The notes below the pieces were generated by a model, which searched no databases, was not told the origin of the DNA, and saw nothing but the letters and a program-made list of their open reading frames with translations. 64,000 nt of DNA. It comes from CAWEBF01 sp963807235. Its GTDB lineage: Bacteria; Acidobacteriota; Vicinamibacteria; Vicinamibacterales; UBA2999. Positions 1 through 8,963 of this stretch are shown here, piece after piece; positions within the stretch are counted from its first letter, which is position 1, and the number at the start of each line of letters is the position of its first letter. Location: the NCBI GenBank assembly GCA_963807235.1, contig CAWEBF010000019.1, positions 86,371 through 150,370 of the forward strand, read 5' to 3'. The position numbers were made by a program, and so were the translations under genes.

Positions 1-416
1 CTGTATCCGGCCCGAAGCTGCACGTCGATGAGCGGCCGCTGCTCACAGAACGTGCGCACCAGCGGGGGAAGCGTGTGATGCACGACGATCGGCAGGGTCG
101 AGATGATCACCTGCCCTCGCTGCTCCGCCGCAACCTCCCGAAGTCCGCCAAGCGCGATTCGGAGATCGTTGAGCACCCGTTCGCCGACCGCCACGAATTC
201 CCGGCCGGCCGGCGTGAGCTCGATTCGACGGGTACTTCTCACAAACAGACGGACACCAACAACCTTCTCGATTCGTGTGACGGTGCGACTCAATGCGGAC
301 TGCGAGGTTTGCAGAAACGCCGCTGCGCCAATCAGGCTCCCGAAATGCGCGATCGAGACGAGGGCCTGCAGCTCTCGGACGTTCAAGCCCGGTAGAATGA
401 ATGGTTGCATTGTCAT
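1..416 (-). CDS. LysR-family transcriptional regulator, 3' end cut by window edge
   Basis: This is the N-terminal part (about 138 residues) of a LysR-type activator/repressor. The helix-turn-helix is visible as LQALVSIAHFGS...AAFLQTSQSALSRTVTRIEK, followed by the usual VRLFVRSTRRIELTPAGREF. The start is taken at 416 (MTMQPF), and an in-frame stop lies at 441-443. The reading frame stays open to base 1, so the effector domain lies outside the window. It is strikingly similar to the complete LysR at 38992-39966. It sits 27 bp downstream of the family C gene, probably as the last gene of the operon that starts at the promoter near 2004-2035. The effector is unknown. Confidence 0.85.
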   Translation of the reverse strand, partial: MTMQPFILPGLNVRELQALVSIAHFGSLIGAAAFLQTSQSALSRTVTRIEKVVGVRLFVRSTRRIELTPAGREFVAVGERVLNDLRIALGGLREVAAEQRGQVIISTLPIVVHHTLPPLVRTFCEQRPLIDVQLRAGY

Positions 417-443
417 TGGGTTAGCAGGGCCCTGATCCTGTCA

Positions 444-1449
444 TCAACAGGTAAGACCCTGCAACTTGGACTGACGGGCGTTCTGACCGCCGAGCGCGAA
501 TCCGTCGACTACTTGGCCTGATTCCACGCCCGGCACGCCGCCGGCCGGATTGCGGACGTTCCGGTTGTACTGCTCGACCTCGTCGAGCGGAACGCACTTG
601 TCTTCCACGATGCTCGCCCACCCGGTACCGGCAGACAGATCCGTCGCCGTCGCCAGGCGAAAGGTCACCAGATCACTTTTCCACGGGTCGGTGTAGATAG
701 CCGGATCAGTCACGGTCATCTGCAGTTCCATGATGTTGTGGTACTTGCGCGTCCATCGCTCCTCGACCCGTGCCTGTTCGCTGATCGGATAGCCGAAATG
801 ATCGAGCCATTGCCGATCATCCAGGCCCGCGGTCGTGACGACGAGCGTGTTGCCTTCCCATCGGCCTGCTGAATAGCCGTTCCAGCGCGGCAGGTACTCC
901 TCCACTTTGGGAAGTGCACGGCCATCGGTCCAGATCTCACGGTGATCCCACGTCCACTCGAATCGCTGGATGATTCGATTCGGCGTCATGATCATTTCCA
1001 TCGGCGCGGGCTGGTAAAGCAACAGCCGAACCAAGCCAAGGGGATTGCAGGCGCCGACGTAGTCGTTGCCCTGCGCCGGCGGGATCGCTCGCCGGCGGCC
1101 GCTGGGCACCTTCATATCGGCGGCCTGCGGCGTGCCGACGCGGGCGCCGTAGGCAGGCTTCTGCGCATCGAACTTCTTCTTGCCTTCGGCCGTCATCGGC
1201 GGCTCGTAAGTCGCGTTGAAGCCGTACTTGTTCGCCAAGCCATACGCCGGACAGATCGCGTGGGTTGAACGGTTGTTTGTCGGGCACGAGGGGCGGCGCC
1301 CCCCGACCAAGCACATTGCCGCTTCCCCCCCGGCCGCCGCCTTGGCCCTGCACCGCCGTGCCACCGCCACGACCGGTCTGCTGGCCGGCGACGAGCAACG
1401 GGAAAAGGATTGAAACCGACATCAAGGCGAAGAGCAGCCGGGTCCGCAT
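444..1449 (-). CDS. Secreted family C protein (SGVW...GRWEGNTLVV), one frameshift
   Basis: Conserved secreted protein of unknown function. The start MRTRLLFALMSVSILF at 1449 has AAGGAG 6 bp upstream and begins a Sec signal peptide, followed by a Gly/Arg-rich linker and the DLSGVW motif. Near 1240-1255 the frame changes and continues as NKYGFNATYEPPMT and on to the family core (WNGYSAGRWEGNTLVVTTAG, DRQWLDHFGYPISEQ, TVTDPAIYTDPW), ending at 444. The frame change interrupts an otherwise continuous protein, so it is either a sequencing indel or a recent mutation. The gene lies between the DUF6152 gene and the LysR gene, probably in one operon. Two relatives are at 55839-56863 and 61102-62165. 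I do not recognise a catalytic motif. Confidence 0.7.
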
Positions 1450-1486
1450 GGATACTCCTTCTGAACGGCGCAATGCGCTATGGCCA

Positions 1487-1957
1487 CTACGCGCCCGGAC
1501 CGCCGCGACGGGCCGGAGCTTCGCCAGGCCGAACCGGAGCGTCGCCTCCCGCGCCGCCAGAATTCACGATCAGCTCGCCCTGCGCGTTTCTGATGGTACG
1601 GACGCAGCCGGTGAATCCCCCGACGCGGGCAGTTCCCAGCGTCAACTCAACAACCGTCCCTGGCTTCATGGCTTCGAGCGTGCGACTCCGCGTCCATCCG
1701 GCCCGGAGAAGGAACGTCGGGTTGGTGACGAGTTCCGCCGTCCAGGTTTCGGTCTGACTCTTTTCGTTGACGCGCGTGAACGTCAGCCACGGATGCGGGT
1801 TTGCGTACTTGAACTCCACGACAGTGGCCTTGGTCGTCCACAGGTTCTCCATGTCGTACGAGATGTTGCTGCCGTGATGTGCGAGCAGGGACGGCACCGA
1901 TAGCGCCGCGGAGATCACGACGCCGAGGAAGATGCGGAAGGTATTTGCGTGGCTCAT
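1487..1957 (-). CDS. DUF6152-family secreted protein
   Basis: Small exported protein of about 156 residues. It starts at MSHANTFRIFLGVV (GGAAAG about 6 bp upstream) with a signal peptide ending near SLLA. It then shows the DUF6152 hallmark HHGSNISYDMENLWTTKATV followed by VEFKYANPHPWLTF. The double histidine directly after the signal peptide and the NPHPWL motif are typical of this acidobacterial/proteobacterial family, whose function is not established. It is the first gene of a minus-strand operon (DUF6152, family C, LysR) and is divergent from the cytochrome c gene. The shared intergenic region carries the composite promoter described at 1975-2035. Confidence 0.8.
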   Translation of the reverse strand: MSHANTFRIFLGVVISAALSVPSLLAHHGSNISYDMENLWTTKATVVEFKYANPHPWLTFTRVNEKSQTETWTAELVTNPTFLLRAGWTRSRTLEAMKPGTVVELTLGTARVGGFTGCVRTIRNAQGELIVNSGGAGGDAPVRPGEAPARRGGPGA

Positions 1958-1974
1958 GGTGTCTTTCCAGAACT

Positions 1975-2035
1975 GCAAGAATAGTGTCTTACTTTGTCTG
2001 CGGGTAAACTACACGCGCCTGTTGCTGTCTGTCAA
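1975..2035 (-). promoter_or_regulatory. Composite promoter/operator, copy 1 of 3
   Basis: Read on the minus strand, a -35 box TTGACA (2030-2035) is followed after 14 bp by CGTGTAGTTTAC (2004-2015), which contains a plausible -10 TAGTTT. After 21 bp comes ATTCTTGC (1975-1982). The same three blocks with identical spacing recur at 16173-16233 and 43817-43877, each upstream of a minus-strand operon. Here the element would drive DUF6152, family C and LysR. The blocks downstream of -10 look like a regulator site, and LysR is the obvious candidate. Confidence 0.7.
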
Positions 2036-2083
2036 CGAGAGGCAGGCGCGGCTCTAGAGACCGCGCCGCGAAAGGGTGCACTG

Positions 2084-3259
2084 ATGACGCTCGCGTTTCG
2101 CCGGCTCGCTGCGGCGACGGCCTTTGCCGGGATGTACGCGGTCCTGACCGGCTCGGCCCAGGGCCAGACGGGAAGTGGCCGCGCCGCCACCGCAGCACCG
2201 AGACAGGTGATGGCAGAGGACGTGTTCAAGAACGTCCAGCAGTTACGTGGGATTCCGGTGAGCGAGTTCTGGGACACCATGGGATTCATCTCGGCCGCGC
2301 TCGGCGCCAATTGCGTGCATTGCCACGTCGAGAGCAGCCTGAACAGCCTGGAGAAATTCGCCGAGGAAACGCCGCGCAAGCGGCGCACGCGCGAGATGAT
2401 CGCCATGGTCAACGCGATCAACAAGACGCACTTCGGCGGCGCACGAGTCGTGACGTGCAACAGCTGCCACAACGGAGGAATCCGTCCCGAGCCGGTGCCC
2501 AGCCTGTTGAAGCAGTACAGCCTGCCGATCGAGGATCCGAACGCCGTCGAAAGCGTGGCCGGCACCACCGGACCATCGCCGACCGACGTCTTCAACAAGT
2601 ACGTGGCGGCGCTCGGGGGGACTGAACGTCTCACCGGCCTCACCAGCTTCGTCGCGAAAGGCACGTATCAGGGCTACGACACCTACGATCAGCCGGTTGG
2701 ATACGAGGTCTACGCCAGAGGGCCGGCGCAGCGGACCGTGATCGTCCACACGCAGAACGGCGACAACGCCACGGTGCTCGACGGGCGCTCTGGCTGGGTG
2801 GCCGCCGTCGACAAACCGGTCCCGCTGCTGCCGCTCTCCCCGAGTGAGCTCGACGGCGTGCAACTCGATGCCCGTCTCTCGTTTCCGGCAACGATCACAG
2901 CCGCGCTGACCGGATGGCGCGCGAGCTTTCCGAAGACAACAATCGACGACAAAGACGTGCAGATCGTTCAGGGCACTGGCGCGTCCGGCGCGAGGATCAA
3001 GCTGTTCTTCGAGGACGGCTCCGGACTACTGGTCCGGGCCGTTCGCTATACGAGCACGGCGATCGGGACCGTTCCCACACAGATCGACTACAGCGATTAC
3101 CGCGACGTCCTCGGCGTCAAGATGCCGTTCAGGACTGTCATCACGTGGACCACCGGTCAGGCGACGATCGAACTGTCAGATGTGCAGCCGAACGTACCGA
3201 TCGATCCAGCACGCTTCGCCATGCCTGCTCCCGCCGTCCTGAAGAAGGTCGTACAGTAG
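2084..3259 (+). CDS. Reaction-centre-type (CytoC_RC-like) c-type cytochrome
   Basis: Exported di-haem cytochrome of about 391 residues. The start ATGACGCTC at 2084 is preceded by AAAGGG, and the N-terminus is a signal peptide ending near SAQGQT. Two haem-attachment motifs are visible: CVHCH (about residues 77-81) and CNSCH (about 125-129), with nearby Met residues as possible axial ligands. This spacing matches the photosynthetic reaction-centre cytochrome c subunit family, which is common as a non-photosynthetic periplasmic protein in Acidobacteriota. The C-terminal 220 residues (ALGGTERLTGL...) look like an outer-membrane lipoprotein-type beta domain. It is 46 bp upstream of the amidohydrolase and probably co-transcribed. 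The electron-transfer partner is unknown. Confidence 0.8.
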   Translation: MTLAFRRLAAATAFAGMYAVLTGSAQGQTGSGRAATAAPRQVMAEDVFKNVQQLRGIPVSEFWDTMGFISAALGANCVHCHVESSLNSLEKFAEETPRKRRTREMIAMVNAINKTHFGGARVVTCNSCHNGGIRPEPVPSLLKQYSLPIEDPNAVESVAGTTGPSPTDVFNKYVAALGGTERLTGLTSFVAKGTYQGYDTYDQPVGYEVYARGPAQRTVIVHTQNGDNATVLDGRSGWVAAVDKPVPLLPLSPSELDGVQLDARLSFPATITAALTGWRASFPKTTIDDKDVQIVQGTGASGARIKLFFEDGSGLLVRAVRYTSTAIGTVPTQIDYSDYRDVLGVKMPFRTVITWTTGQATIELSDVQPNVPIDPARFAMPAPAVLKKVVQ

Positions 3260-3305
3260 CCGGCGCGACCTGCACCAACAAAGCGTCTGATCAGCGGAGG
3301 GATCG

Positions 3306-4466
3306 ATGAGCGATTCGCCAACCCTTTCTCGCCGGCAATTGCTGGCCAGCCTGTCGGCAGCAGCGGCAACCATAGCTGTCTCACGCGACGTCCGCGGTTC
3401 GCAGCGGCCTGGCGCGCCCGCGCCTGCCGCGGGGCGGATCCTGGATCTGCACCACCACTTCGGCTCGCCGCGCTGGATCAAGCGCGTGGCCGAGTCGCAG
3501 CGCCAGGGCTGGCAGGCGTTTCAGGAGTACACCCCCGCCAGGGCCATCGAATCGATGGACGAAGGCGGGACGCAGACAGCGTTCCTGTCCTGCACCGAAC
3601 CGGGCGTCTGGTTCGGCGACGACTTCGAGCGTGAGCGCCAGGACGCGATCTCGTTGTCGCGCGATATGAACGAGTACGGCGCGCGAATGGTGGCGGACTA
3701 CAAGGGACGCTTCGGGCTGTTTGCGGTGCTGCCGCTGCCCGATATCGACGCCAGCCTGCGAGAGATCGAGTACGCGTTCGACACGTTGAAGGCGGATGGC
3801 GTCGGCCTTCTGACGAGCTACGGCAACCTGTGGCTGGGTGACGTTCGGCTCCAGCCGGTGTTCGACGAGTTGAATCGTCGAGGCGCCCTCGTCTACTCGC
3901 ATCCAACCGATGCGCCGTGCTGCCACAGCCTGGCGAATGCCAGTCCGGCCACCCTCGAGTGGTTTACCGATACCGCTCGCAGCATCATGAGCCTGATTGC
4001 CGAGAACGCGGGAGCGCGCCTAGGGGGTGGTGGGGTTCTCGGCCGCGGCCGTGCGGCCGGGCCAGCCCCGAACGCGACGCCGCCACAGCCCAGCGCGGCC
4101 ACGCGCTACGGCAACATCAAGTTCATCTGGTCTCATGCTGGGGGCACGCTGATCGGGGCGGTCAGCCGTGTCGTTGGCGGCGTTGATGCGGCGAATCTGG
4201 CCGGAACACCGGCGGCGAACTCTCGCCTGCATCACGTGCGCCGGTTCTACTACGACACGGCCGCCTCCGCCAATCCGATCGCCATGCAGGGATTGAAGAC
4301 ACTTCTGGGAGGAACGTCCCACATCGTGTTCGGAACGGACCTGCCGTACGGGACAAGTGCGCAGATGCGACGCGCGCTGCAGACGGTCGGTTTCTCCACG
4401 GCAGAACTCGCGGGCATCGAGCGGGAGAACGCGCTGACGATCCTGCCCGGCTATCGAGCTCGCTGA
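3306..4466 (+). CDS. Tat-exported amidohydrolase (Amidohydro_2, 6-methylsalicylate decarboxylase-like)
   Basis: A 386-residue TIM-barrel amidohydrolase of the ACMSD/6-methylsalicylate decarboxylase group (Amidohydro_2). It has a twin-arginine type leader (SRRQLLASLSAAAATIA), so it is probably folded before export. The metal-site HxH is seen as LDLHHHFG (about 47-53). Further conserved elements are YSHPTDAPCC, FIWSHAGGT and the late Asp in FGTDLPYG. A strong Shine-Dalgarno GGAGG lies 5 bp before the ATG. A Gly/Arg-rich insertion (LGGGGVLGRGRAAG) interrupts the barrel near residue 240. It follows the cytochrome c gene and converges with the B1 gene. The substrate cannot be read from sequence, and decarboxylation of an aromatic acid is only a family-based guess. 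Confidence 0.75.
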   Translation: MSDSPTLSRRQLLASLSAAAATIAVSRDVRGSQRPGAPAPAAGRILDLHHHFGSPRWIKRVAESQRQGWQAFQEYTPARAIESMDEGGTQTAFLSCTEPGVWFGDDFERERQDAISLSRDMNEYGARMVADYKGRFGLFAVLPLPDIDASLREIEYAFDTLKADGVGLLTSYGNLWLGDVRLQPVFDELNRRGALVYSHPTDAPCCHSLANASPATLEWFTDTARSIMSLIAENAGARLGGGGVLGRGRAAGPAPNATPPQPSAATRYGNIKFIWSHAGGTLIGAVSRVVGGVDAANLAGTPAANSRLHHVRRFYYDTAASANPIAMQGLKTLLGGTSHIVFGTDLPYGTSAQMRRALQTVGFSTAELAGIERENALTILPGYRAR

Positions 4467-4535
4467 CGGCGAAGTCTCGAGGATCCGCCTTGGTTGACGT
4501 GAGGATTTCTTCTCGGCCTTTTCCGCCGCTGAAAC

Positions 4536-5471
4536 TCAGCGCGGCGGAGGCAAGGCGGCTGGCCTGGCCGGCTGCGCACCGGGCGGTCCGCCCCCGCAAT
4601 TCCTGGGGCATTTCTCCGGACGGACGAACTGTTCCTTGATCGACGCTCGGAAGTCCGGGTACATCGTGGCGGCGCCGCCAAGCAAGGCCACCCCGGGAAT
4701 GCCGTACAACGCCGTCAGCTCGCCCAACGACGGATTCCGTCCCGGAAGAAGGTGCGGCACCTGGCCTTCGCCCGCGATGCCCTCGAATCCGGGCTGGCAC
4801 GGCGGGCCAATCGGTCGCAGCGGCGCCGAGTCGAGCCGGAATACCTTCGAGACCACGTAGGGCTCCGTCAGGTAGATCGGATCCTCGAGCGATGCGATCA
4901 CGGACAGCAGATCCCCGTGCCGGAGGAAATGCATCGTCATCACTGCCGCATCGCTCGACGGCGCACCGTTCCTTCGAAGGTAGTTCGCCTTCATGTGGGT
5001 CGTCCGCGTCACGAGAGTCTCCCCGTCCCATGTGCCGGTCGTGAAGCCGCCGCGAAGCAGCGGCGCGTGCTTCGACGGATGCTGGCGACCGTCCACCCAG
5101 ATGGTCAGGGGCGCACGGTCCTCCCACGCCCCAATCACGATTGCGACGGTGTCACCCGTCACCGCATCGGTCTCATTCCAGACGTTGAGACCGAACGGTC
5201 CGAGCATCAGATAGAACTGACTGTAAAGCGCGCATTGGCGCTCGATCATGGACAGCTGGGCGGCGGAGTAGGTCAGCGCCTTGGCCCGCCCCTCGCCATT
5301 CAGTGGAATTCCCGTGTAATCGACCGCGTACGGTCCGGGGCCGCGTTCCAGGGCATCTTCATGGTTGATCGCAGCCCACGAGCCCGCGAGATCGACCTGC
5401 GCAGAGACCGGCCGGCAGGCCAGTACGGTGACGAGCAAGGCAAGCAGCAGCCGAATCGGCACAACAGTCAC
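4536..5471 (-). CDS. Secreted family B protein B1
   Basis: Exported protein of 311 residues. It uses a GTG start at 5471 with AGGAG about 8 bp upstream, and a signal peptide ending at VSAQ. Family B landmarks follow: DLAGSWAAINHEDALERGPGP, TGIPLNGEGRAKA, ERQC, IWVDGRQHPSKHAP, GTWDGETLVTRTTHMK, YLRRNGAP, and EDPIYLTEPY. The function is unknown. The Cys pairs and absence of a known catalytic signature suggest a binding or structural role, but this is inference. It is the last gene of a long minus-strand run, 15 bp after MBL-1. Here the local order is A1, MBL-1, B1, the reverse of most other cassettes. No clear hairpin was seen in the 69 bp before the convergent amidohydrolase. Confidence 0.75.
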   Translation of the reverse strand: MTVVPIRLLLALLVTVLACRPVSAQVDLAGSWAAINHEDALERGPGPYAVDYTGIPLNGEGRAKALTYSAAQLSMIERQCALYSQFYLMLGPFGLNVWNETDAVTGDTVAIVIGAWEDRAPLTIWVDGRQHPSKHAPLLRGGFTTGTWDGETLVTRTTHMKANYLRRNGAPSSDAAVMTMHFLRHGDLLSVIASLEDPIYLTEPYVVSKVFRLDSAPLRPIGPPCQPGFEGIAGEGQVPHLLPGRNPSLGELTALYGIPGVALLGGAATMYPDFRASIKEQFVRPEKCPRNCGGGPPGAQPARPAALPPPR

Positions 5472-5486
5472 GCGATCGTCTCCTGG

Positions 5487-6516
5487 CTATTTGGCGCGAA
5501 CGGACGACAGACTCGCATAGACGGACTCGATGAAGATTCGCGTTGCCGAGGGGGAAGTCGAGCCATAGCGGGTCGCATAGCCCTGCGCGGGATTCGCCGC
5601 CTGCACCTGGGCGAGCGTCATACCGTCGTTCAGCAGCGCCTGGACGCGATCGCGCACGATCGTCGCCATGTCGCGATACTCCACGACGTCGGTCTGATCG
5701 CTCACGCGCCCGTGTCCGGGAATCACCGACGTTCCGCCTTCCTGCCAGACCAACGGAATCGAGGGGACGGCGAGATTCACCAGCCGGTTCAGTGCCTCGA
5801 TTTCGCCCTGAATGCTGCCGCCCTTCTGCATGTCGATGATCGGGAACGCCGTGGTATCGAGAACATCACCGGCAACGACCACGTCCGAGCGACGGAACAT
5901 CACGAAGCTGTCGCCGTCCGCGTGCGCACGCGGCTGGTGCAGCACCTCGATGGCTTCGCCGTTCAGGTACATGTACTTGCGGCCGGTCTCAAAGGTCTCG
6001 GTCGGCCACGCAGTCGCCGGGAACGGTGACGTCTGCCCGGTCGGTGCGCTCATGCGGAAAAGCACCTTCTCGTTGGCGAGAATGGACGCCGCACCGTTGT
6101 GCGTCATCGCCGCGCCCAGGTTGTTGCCGATGTTGAAGATCGTCCGTCCGGCCCGCGCCACCGTCGCGTTCCCGCCGACATGGTCCGCGTCGGCGCCCGT
6201 GTTGATGATGTAGCGAATCGGCCGGCTCGTGAGTTTTCGGATTGCTGCAACGAGGTCGTCGCCGCGTTCGACGCGGCCGGTGTCGACGATGACCGTCCCG
6301 TCCGCGCCGGTCTGCACCGCAACGTTGGCGCCGGCTCCCGCGATCAGGTAGAAGTCAGGACGCACCTGGAGGATCTCCAGCTCCGAGCTCGCGGTTGCCG
6401 GCCCTCGCCTGGGCTCGAGCGCTGACGACTTCCAGCGCGCTCGGCCCGACGGCCGCCAAGAGGAGCGCAGTGCCGATGACACCCGTCACTCTTCGTACGA
6501 TTGCCCAGCTGCGCAT
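5487..6516 (-). CDS. Cassette MBL-1: secreted metallo-beta-lactamase-fold protein with degenerate metal site, one frameshift
   Basis: MBL-fold protein of about 340 residues. The best start is MRSWAIVRRVTGVIG at 6516 (AGGAGG 8 bp upstream), giving a signal peptide. Near 6400-6420 the frame changes into ASSELEILQVRPDFYLIAGAG and then runs intact to 5487. The normal THxHxDH motif reads NTGADADHVGGN: the first two metal histidines are Gly and Asp, while the Asp-His pair remains. The other ligands (AHADGD, VVAGD, PGHG) are present. A classical dinuclear zinc hydrolase is therefore unlikely, although one metal could still bind. It lies between A1 and B1. The rest of the fold aligns with MBL-2 and MBL-3. 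Confidence 0.75.
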
Positions 6517-6542
6517 GACGCCGTCCCTCCTGAACTGACCGC

Positions 6543-7340
6543 TCACCATGTGCTCGAACAAGGCGTCGGAGCCCAGCCGGAACCGTCCGCCTGCGCTTTG
6601 AAGTGAGTGCTGGTGGTGAACGGCTGCTGGAGGTACACGGGATCCTCGACCACACTCGTGACGAGCAACCAGCGGTCTCCGTTCGGCTGCCGGATCAAGT
6701 CGAAATACTCAGTCAGGACCGCGTCCTCGCTGTAGGGCACGCCGTTCTTTCGCAGATAGCCGGCGCTGAGCCGCGTCGTCACGACCTTCAACGAGCCACC
6801 TCGTGGCGGCGGTCCCCCACCGCGCGGTGCTCTCGGCGCTACCCACTGCGCCACTGAGGTCCCCTGCCAGCTGCGCGGTGCGGTGGGGTCTGCTCCGGTC
6901 CCGAACCGGAACAGCCTCGTTTGCATTCCAGCGTCGGTCTCGATCTTCAGGGTGGTGTCGTCTTGCCAGGCGATGCGTAACCGCCCCGGCGCGCGCATGA
7001 TCGCGGCGGCGCCGTACGACTTGCACTGCGCGCCGGCCGCTTCATCGCGGACCGGATCCCAGTTGTTGGCGATCTCCCGCGCCGCCGGCGTCAACGGGAC
7101 GGATTGAAAGTCCCCTTTCGTCGGCGTCACCATGCGATAGCGCCAATCCTCGGTGACCACCGATACCCAGTAGCCCGCAAGGTCGATGGGGCTGGCCGCC
7201 CGCGGTGTCGGTGGTGGCCCCGCTGGATTACCCTGCCCGCGCGCGGACGTGCTACTCGCCGCGCACACCATGGCCATGAGTCCGAGCGTGAGCCATACAC
7301 GAAGTCTTTCAGCGGCATCGATCGAGATCCTCGTGGTCAT
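6543..7340 (-). CDS. Secreted family A protein A1
   Basis: Exported protein of about 265 residues. The start is placed at MTTRISIDAAERL (7340), which gives a signal peptide ending around SARG; an alternative start is 7370. The Shine-Dalgarno signals are weak, so the start is uncertain. Family A landmarks: DLAGYWVSVVTEDWRYRMVTPTKGDF, C-K-S-Y-G-A-A-A-I-M-R, SWQGTSVAQW, GGSLKVVTTRL, GYLRKNGVPYSEDAVLTEYF, VEDPVYLQQPF, and a C-terminal W.P..C. The function is unknown. It follows the two dienelactone-hydrolase-like genes and precedes MBL-1 by 26 bp, so all are probably in one transcript. The last 100 residues resemble those of family B. Confidence 0.72.
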   Translation of the reverse strand: MTTRISIDAAERLRVWLTLGLMAMVCAASSTSARGQGNPAGPPPTPRAASPIDLAGYWVSVVTEDWRYRMVTPTKGDFQSVPLTPAAREIANNWDPVRDEAAGAQCKSYGAAAIMRAPGRLRIAWQDDTTLKIETDAGMQTRLFRFGTGADPTAPRSWQGTSVAQWVAPRAPRGGGPPPRGGSLKVVTTRLSAGYLRKNGVPYSEDAVLTEYFDLIRQPNGDRWLLVTSVVEDPVYLQQPFTTSTHFKAQADGSGWAPTPCSSTW

Positions 7341-7406
7341 GCTATTCGCGTGCCCCCAATCGATGGTCATTCTGCAGCACATCTCACAGCCGCAGCAATC
7401 GGGCAC

Positions 7407-8951
7407 TCACTGTGTGTTCTCCCGGAGGAAGGCAATCGCCCGCGTCCAGGCTGCCTCTACGGCCGCCGGATTACCTCCTGGGTCTTGGAACAGGACGAAT
7501 GAATGCGTAGCACGCGGGTAGACGTGCGGCTCGTAGCGTTTGCCGAGCTTCTTCATCGCAGCTGTGGTCGCTTCGACCGTACTCGTGACCCGAGCGTCGT
7601 TCTCACCGTACAGACCCAGGACCGGCGCGTTTATCCGTGCCAGGTCCGCGTTGTCTGGCGCGACTCCGTAGAACACGACAGCAGCGTTCAAGTCGGGGAC
7701 CTCCGCAGCGAATCTGAAGCTGTTGCCGCCGCCGGCGCAAAACCCCAGGCTTGCCGTTTTGCCGTTCGCACGCGGTAGCTTCAATGCGTAGTCGCGGGCC
7801 GCTTTGTAGCGGCGCATCGTTTCCTGCGCCGTGAGACGGCCAGCGGCTGCACGGATGGCGTCGTCAATGAATTCGAATGAATCCCAGCCGCCGCCGCCGG
7901 GACCCAAACCAGACCACAGGTCCGGAGCAATCGCGATGAACCCCTGGCTCGCGAGCTGATCGGCTACGGCGCGCATCCACGTATCGAGCCCGACGCCGTG
8001 CTGCATCACGATGACCGCCGGCGCCGGGGCATTCCCATCGGGATACACCAGCAGCGTTCGCAGCTTCACGTCCCCCAGCGGAATGTCGATCCACTCTTTC
8101 CGGCGGGGCGAGTTTGCAAAGGTCGACGCAGCAGTCAAAAAAGCAGCAGGAAGATGCGGCTGCTTGCTGAACAGGCCACCCCCTCCGCCGGCGCGCGCTC
8201 CGCCCGCGCGCGCTCCGCCGGGCGCCTGACCGCCGCGCGCATCTGCCCCGGGGGCCTGTCCGGCGGCAGGAGCGCCACTCTGCGCGACCGGTGCGTGGTG
8301 AACGTGCCGCTCGGGGACGGCGGCACGGTCGTGCTGTCCCAGGGCGTGGCTCAGATGCTCGATCGCGTGTTGCCAGCCATCGGACGACAGCGCGAACTGC
8401 TTGCCGTCCGGTCCTCCGGCAACCGATACGCTCAGGCTTCCGGAGCTACGATCGAGCGTCAGCCGCGCGCGTGTTCCATCGGCCGACGGCAGGTCGGCGG
8501 CATGATTGAGCGCCGCTTCGATACTGCGCTCCGCGTCTACACGCCGTACCGACCCTCCGACACCGATCGCGCGTACAGGGTCGGCCACGACCGCAATGTA
8601 GCCTTCCGCGGCGATCTGATCCCCAACGGCACGCGTCCAGTCGTCCGCCACGCCTCGGCCGGTGGACACGACCACGGCTGGCGCTTTGTCTGCCCGTTCG
8701 GGATATACGATGAAAATCGGGACCATCGCAGCATCCACCGGCACATGTGCCCATTCGCGGTGACGCTCGAATGCGTTGAGCAGCGTTTTCGCTTCGTTCT
8801 CTGCGGGGAGGTGTGAGCGCAGTGCGCCTATGACCGCGGCCGGCGCGTGCCTTACCGCGTCAGGCTCCCCGGTGCTGGCCCTCCGCGCCACCAGGACGGA
8901 GCTGGCGATTGCGACGATGAGAGCAGCGACGGAAGCGGCACGGACGACCAT
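7407..8951 (-). CDS. Two-domain dienelactone-hydrolase-like protein DLH-a
   Basis: A 514-residue exported alpha/beta hydrolase. It has a signal anchor, a degenerate N-terminal DLH-like half (REWAHVP...IFIVYPERADKAPAVVV...AVGDQIAAEGYIAVVADP), a Gly/Ala/Arg-rich linker around residue 250, and a complete DLH domain. The catalytic triad in the second half is intact: the nucleophile Cys in GFCAGG, Asp in GENDARV, and His in ATHSFV. The N-terminal half lacks the Cys and His motifs, so it looks like an internal duplication that lost activity. GGAGGG lies just upstream of the ATG. It follows DLH-b by 12 bp. The family cleaves dienelactones or other small esters; the real substrate is unknown. Confidence 0.8.
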   Translation of the reverse strand: MVVRAASVAALIVAIASSVLVARRASTGEPDAVRHAPAAVIGALRSHLPAENEAKTLLNAFERHREWAHVPVDAAMVPIFIVYPERADKAPAVVVSTGRGVADDWTRAVGDQIAAEGYIAVVADPVRAIGVGGSVRRVDAERSIEAALNHAADLPSADGTRARLTLDRSSGSLSVSVAGGPDGKQFALSSDGWQHAIEHLSHALGQHDRAAVPERHVHHAPVAQSGAPAAGQAPGADARGGQAPGGARAGGARAGGGGGLFSKQPHLPAAFLTAASTFANSPRRKEWIDIPLGDVKLRTLLVYPDGNAPAPAVIVMQHGVGLDTWMRAVADQLASQGFIAIAPDLWSGLGPGGGGWDSFEFIDDAIRAAAGRLTAQETMRRYKAARDYALKLPRANGKTASLGFCAGGGNSFRFAAEVPDLNAAVVFYGVAPDNADLARINAPVLGLYGENDARVTSTVEATTAAMKKLGKRYEPHVYPRATHSFVLFQDPGGNPAAVEAAWTRAIAFLRENTQ

Positions 8952-8963
8952 CGGATCCCTCCT

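Noticed and set aside
4752..6029. A 425-codon plus-strand frame
   Set aside because: Antisense to B1 and MBL-1, both of which match paralogues elsewhere in the window.
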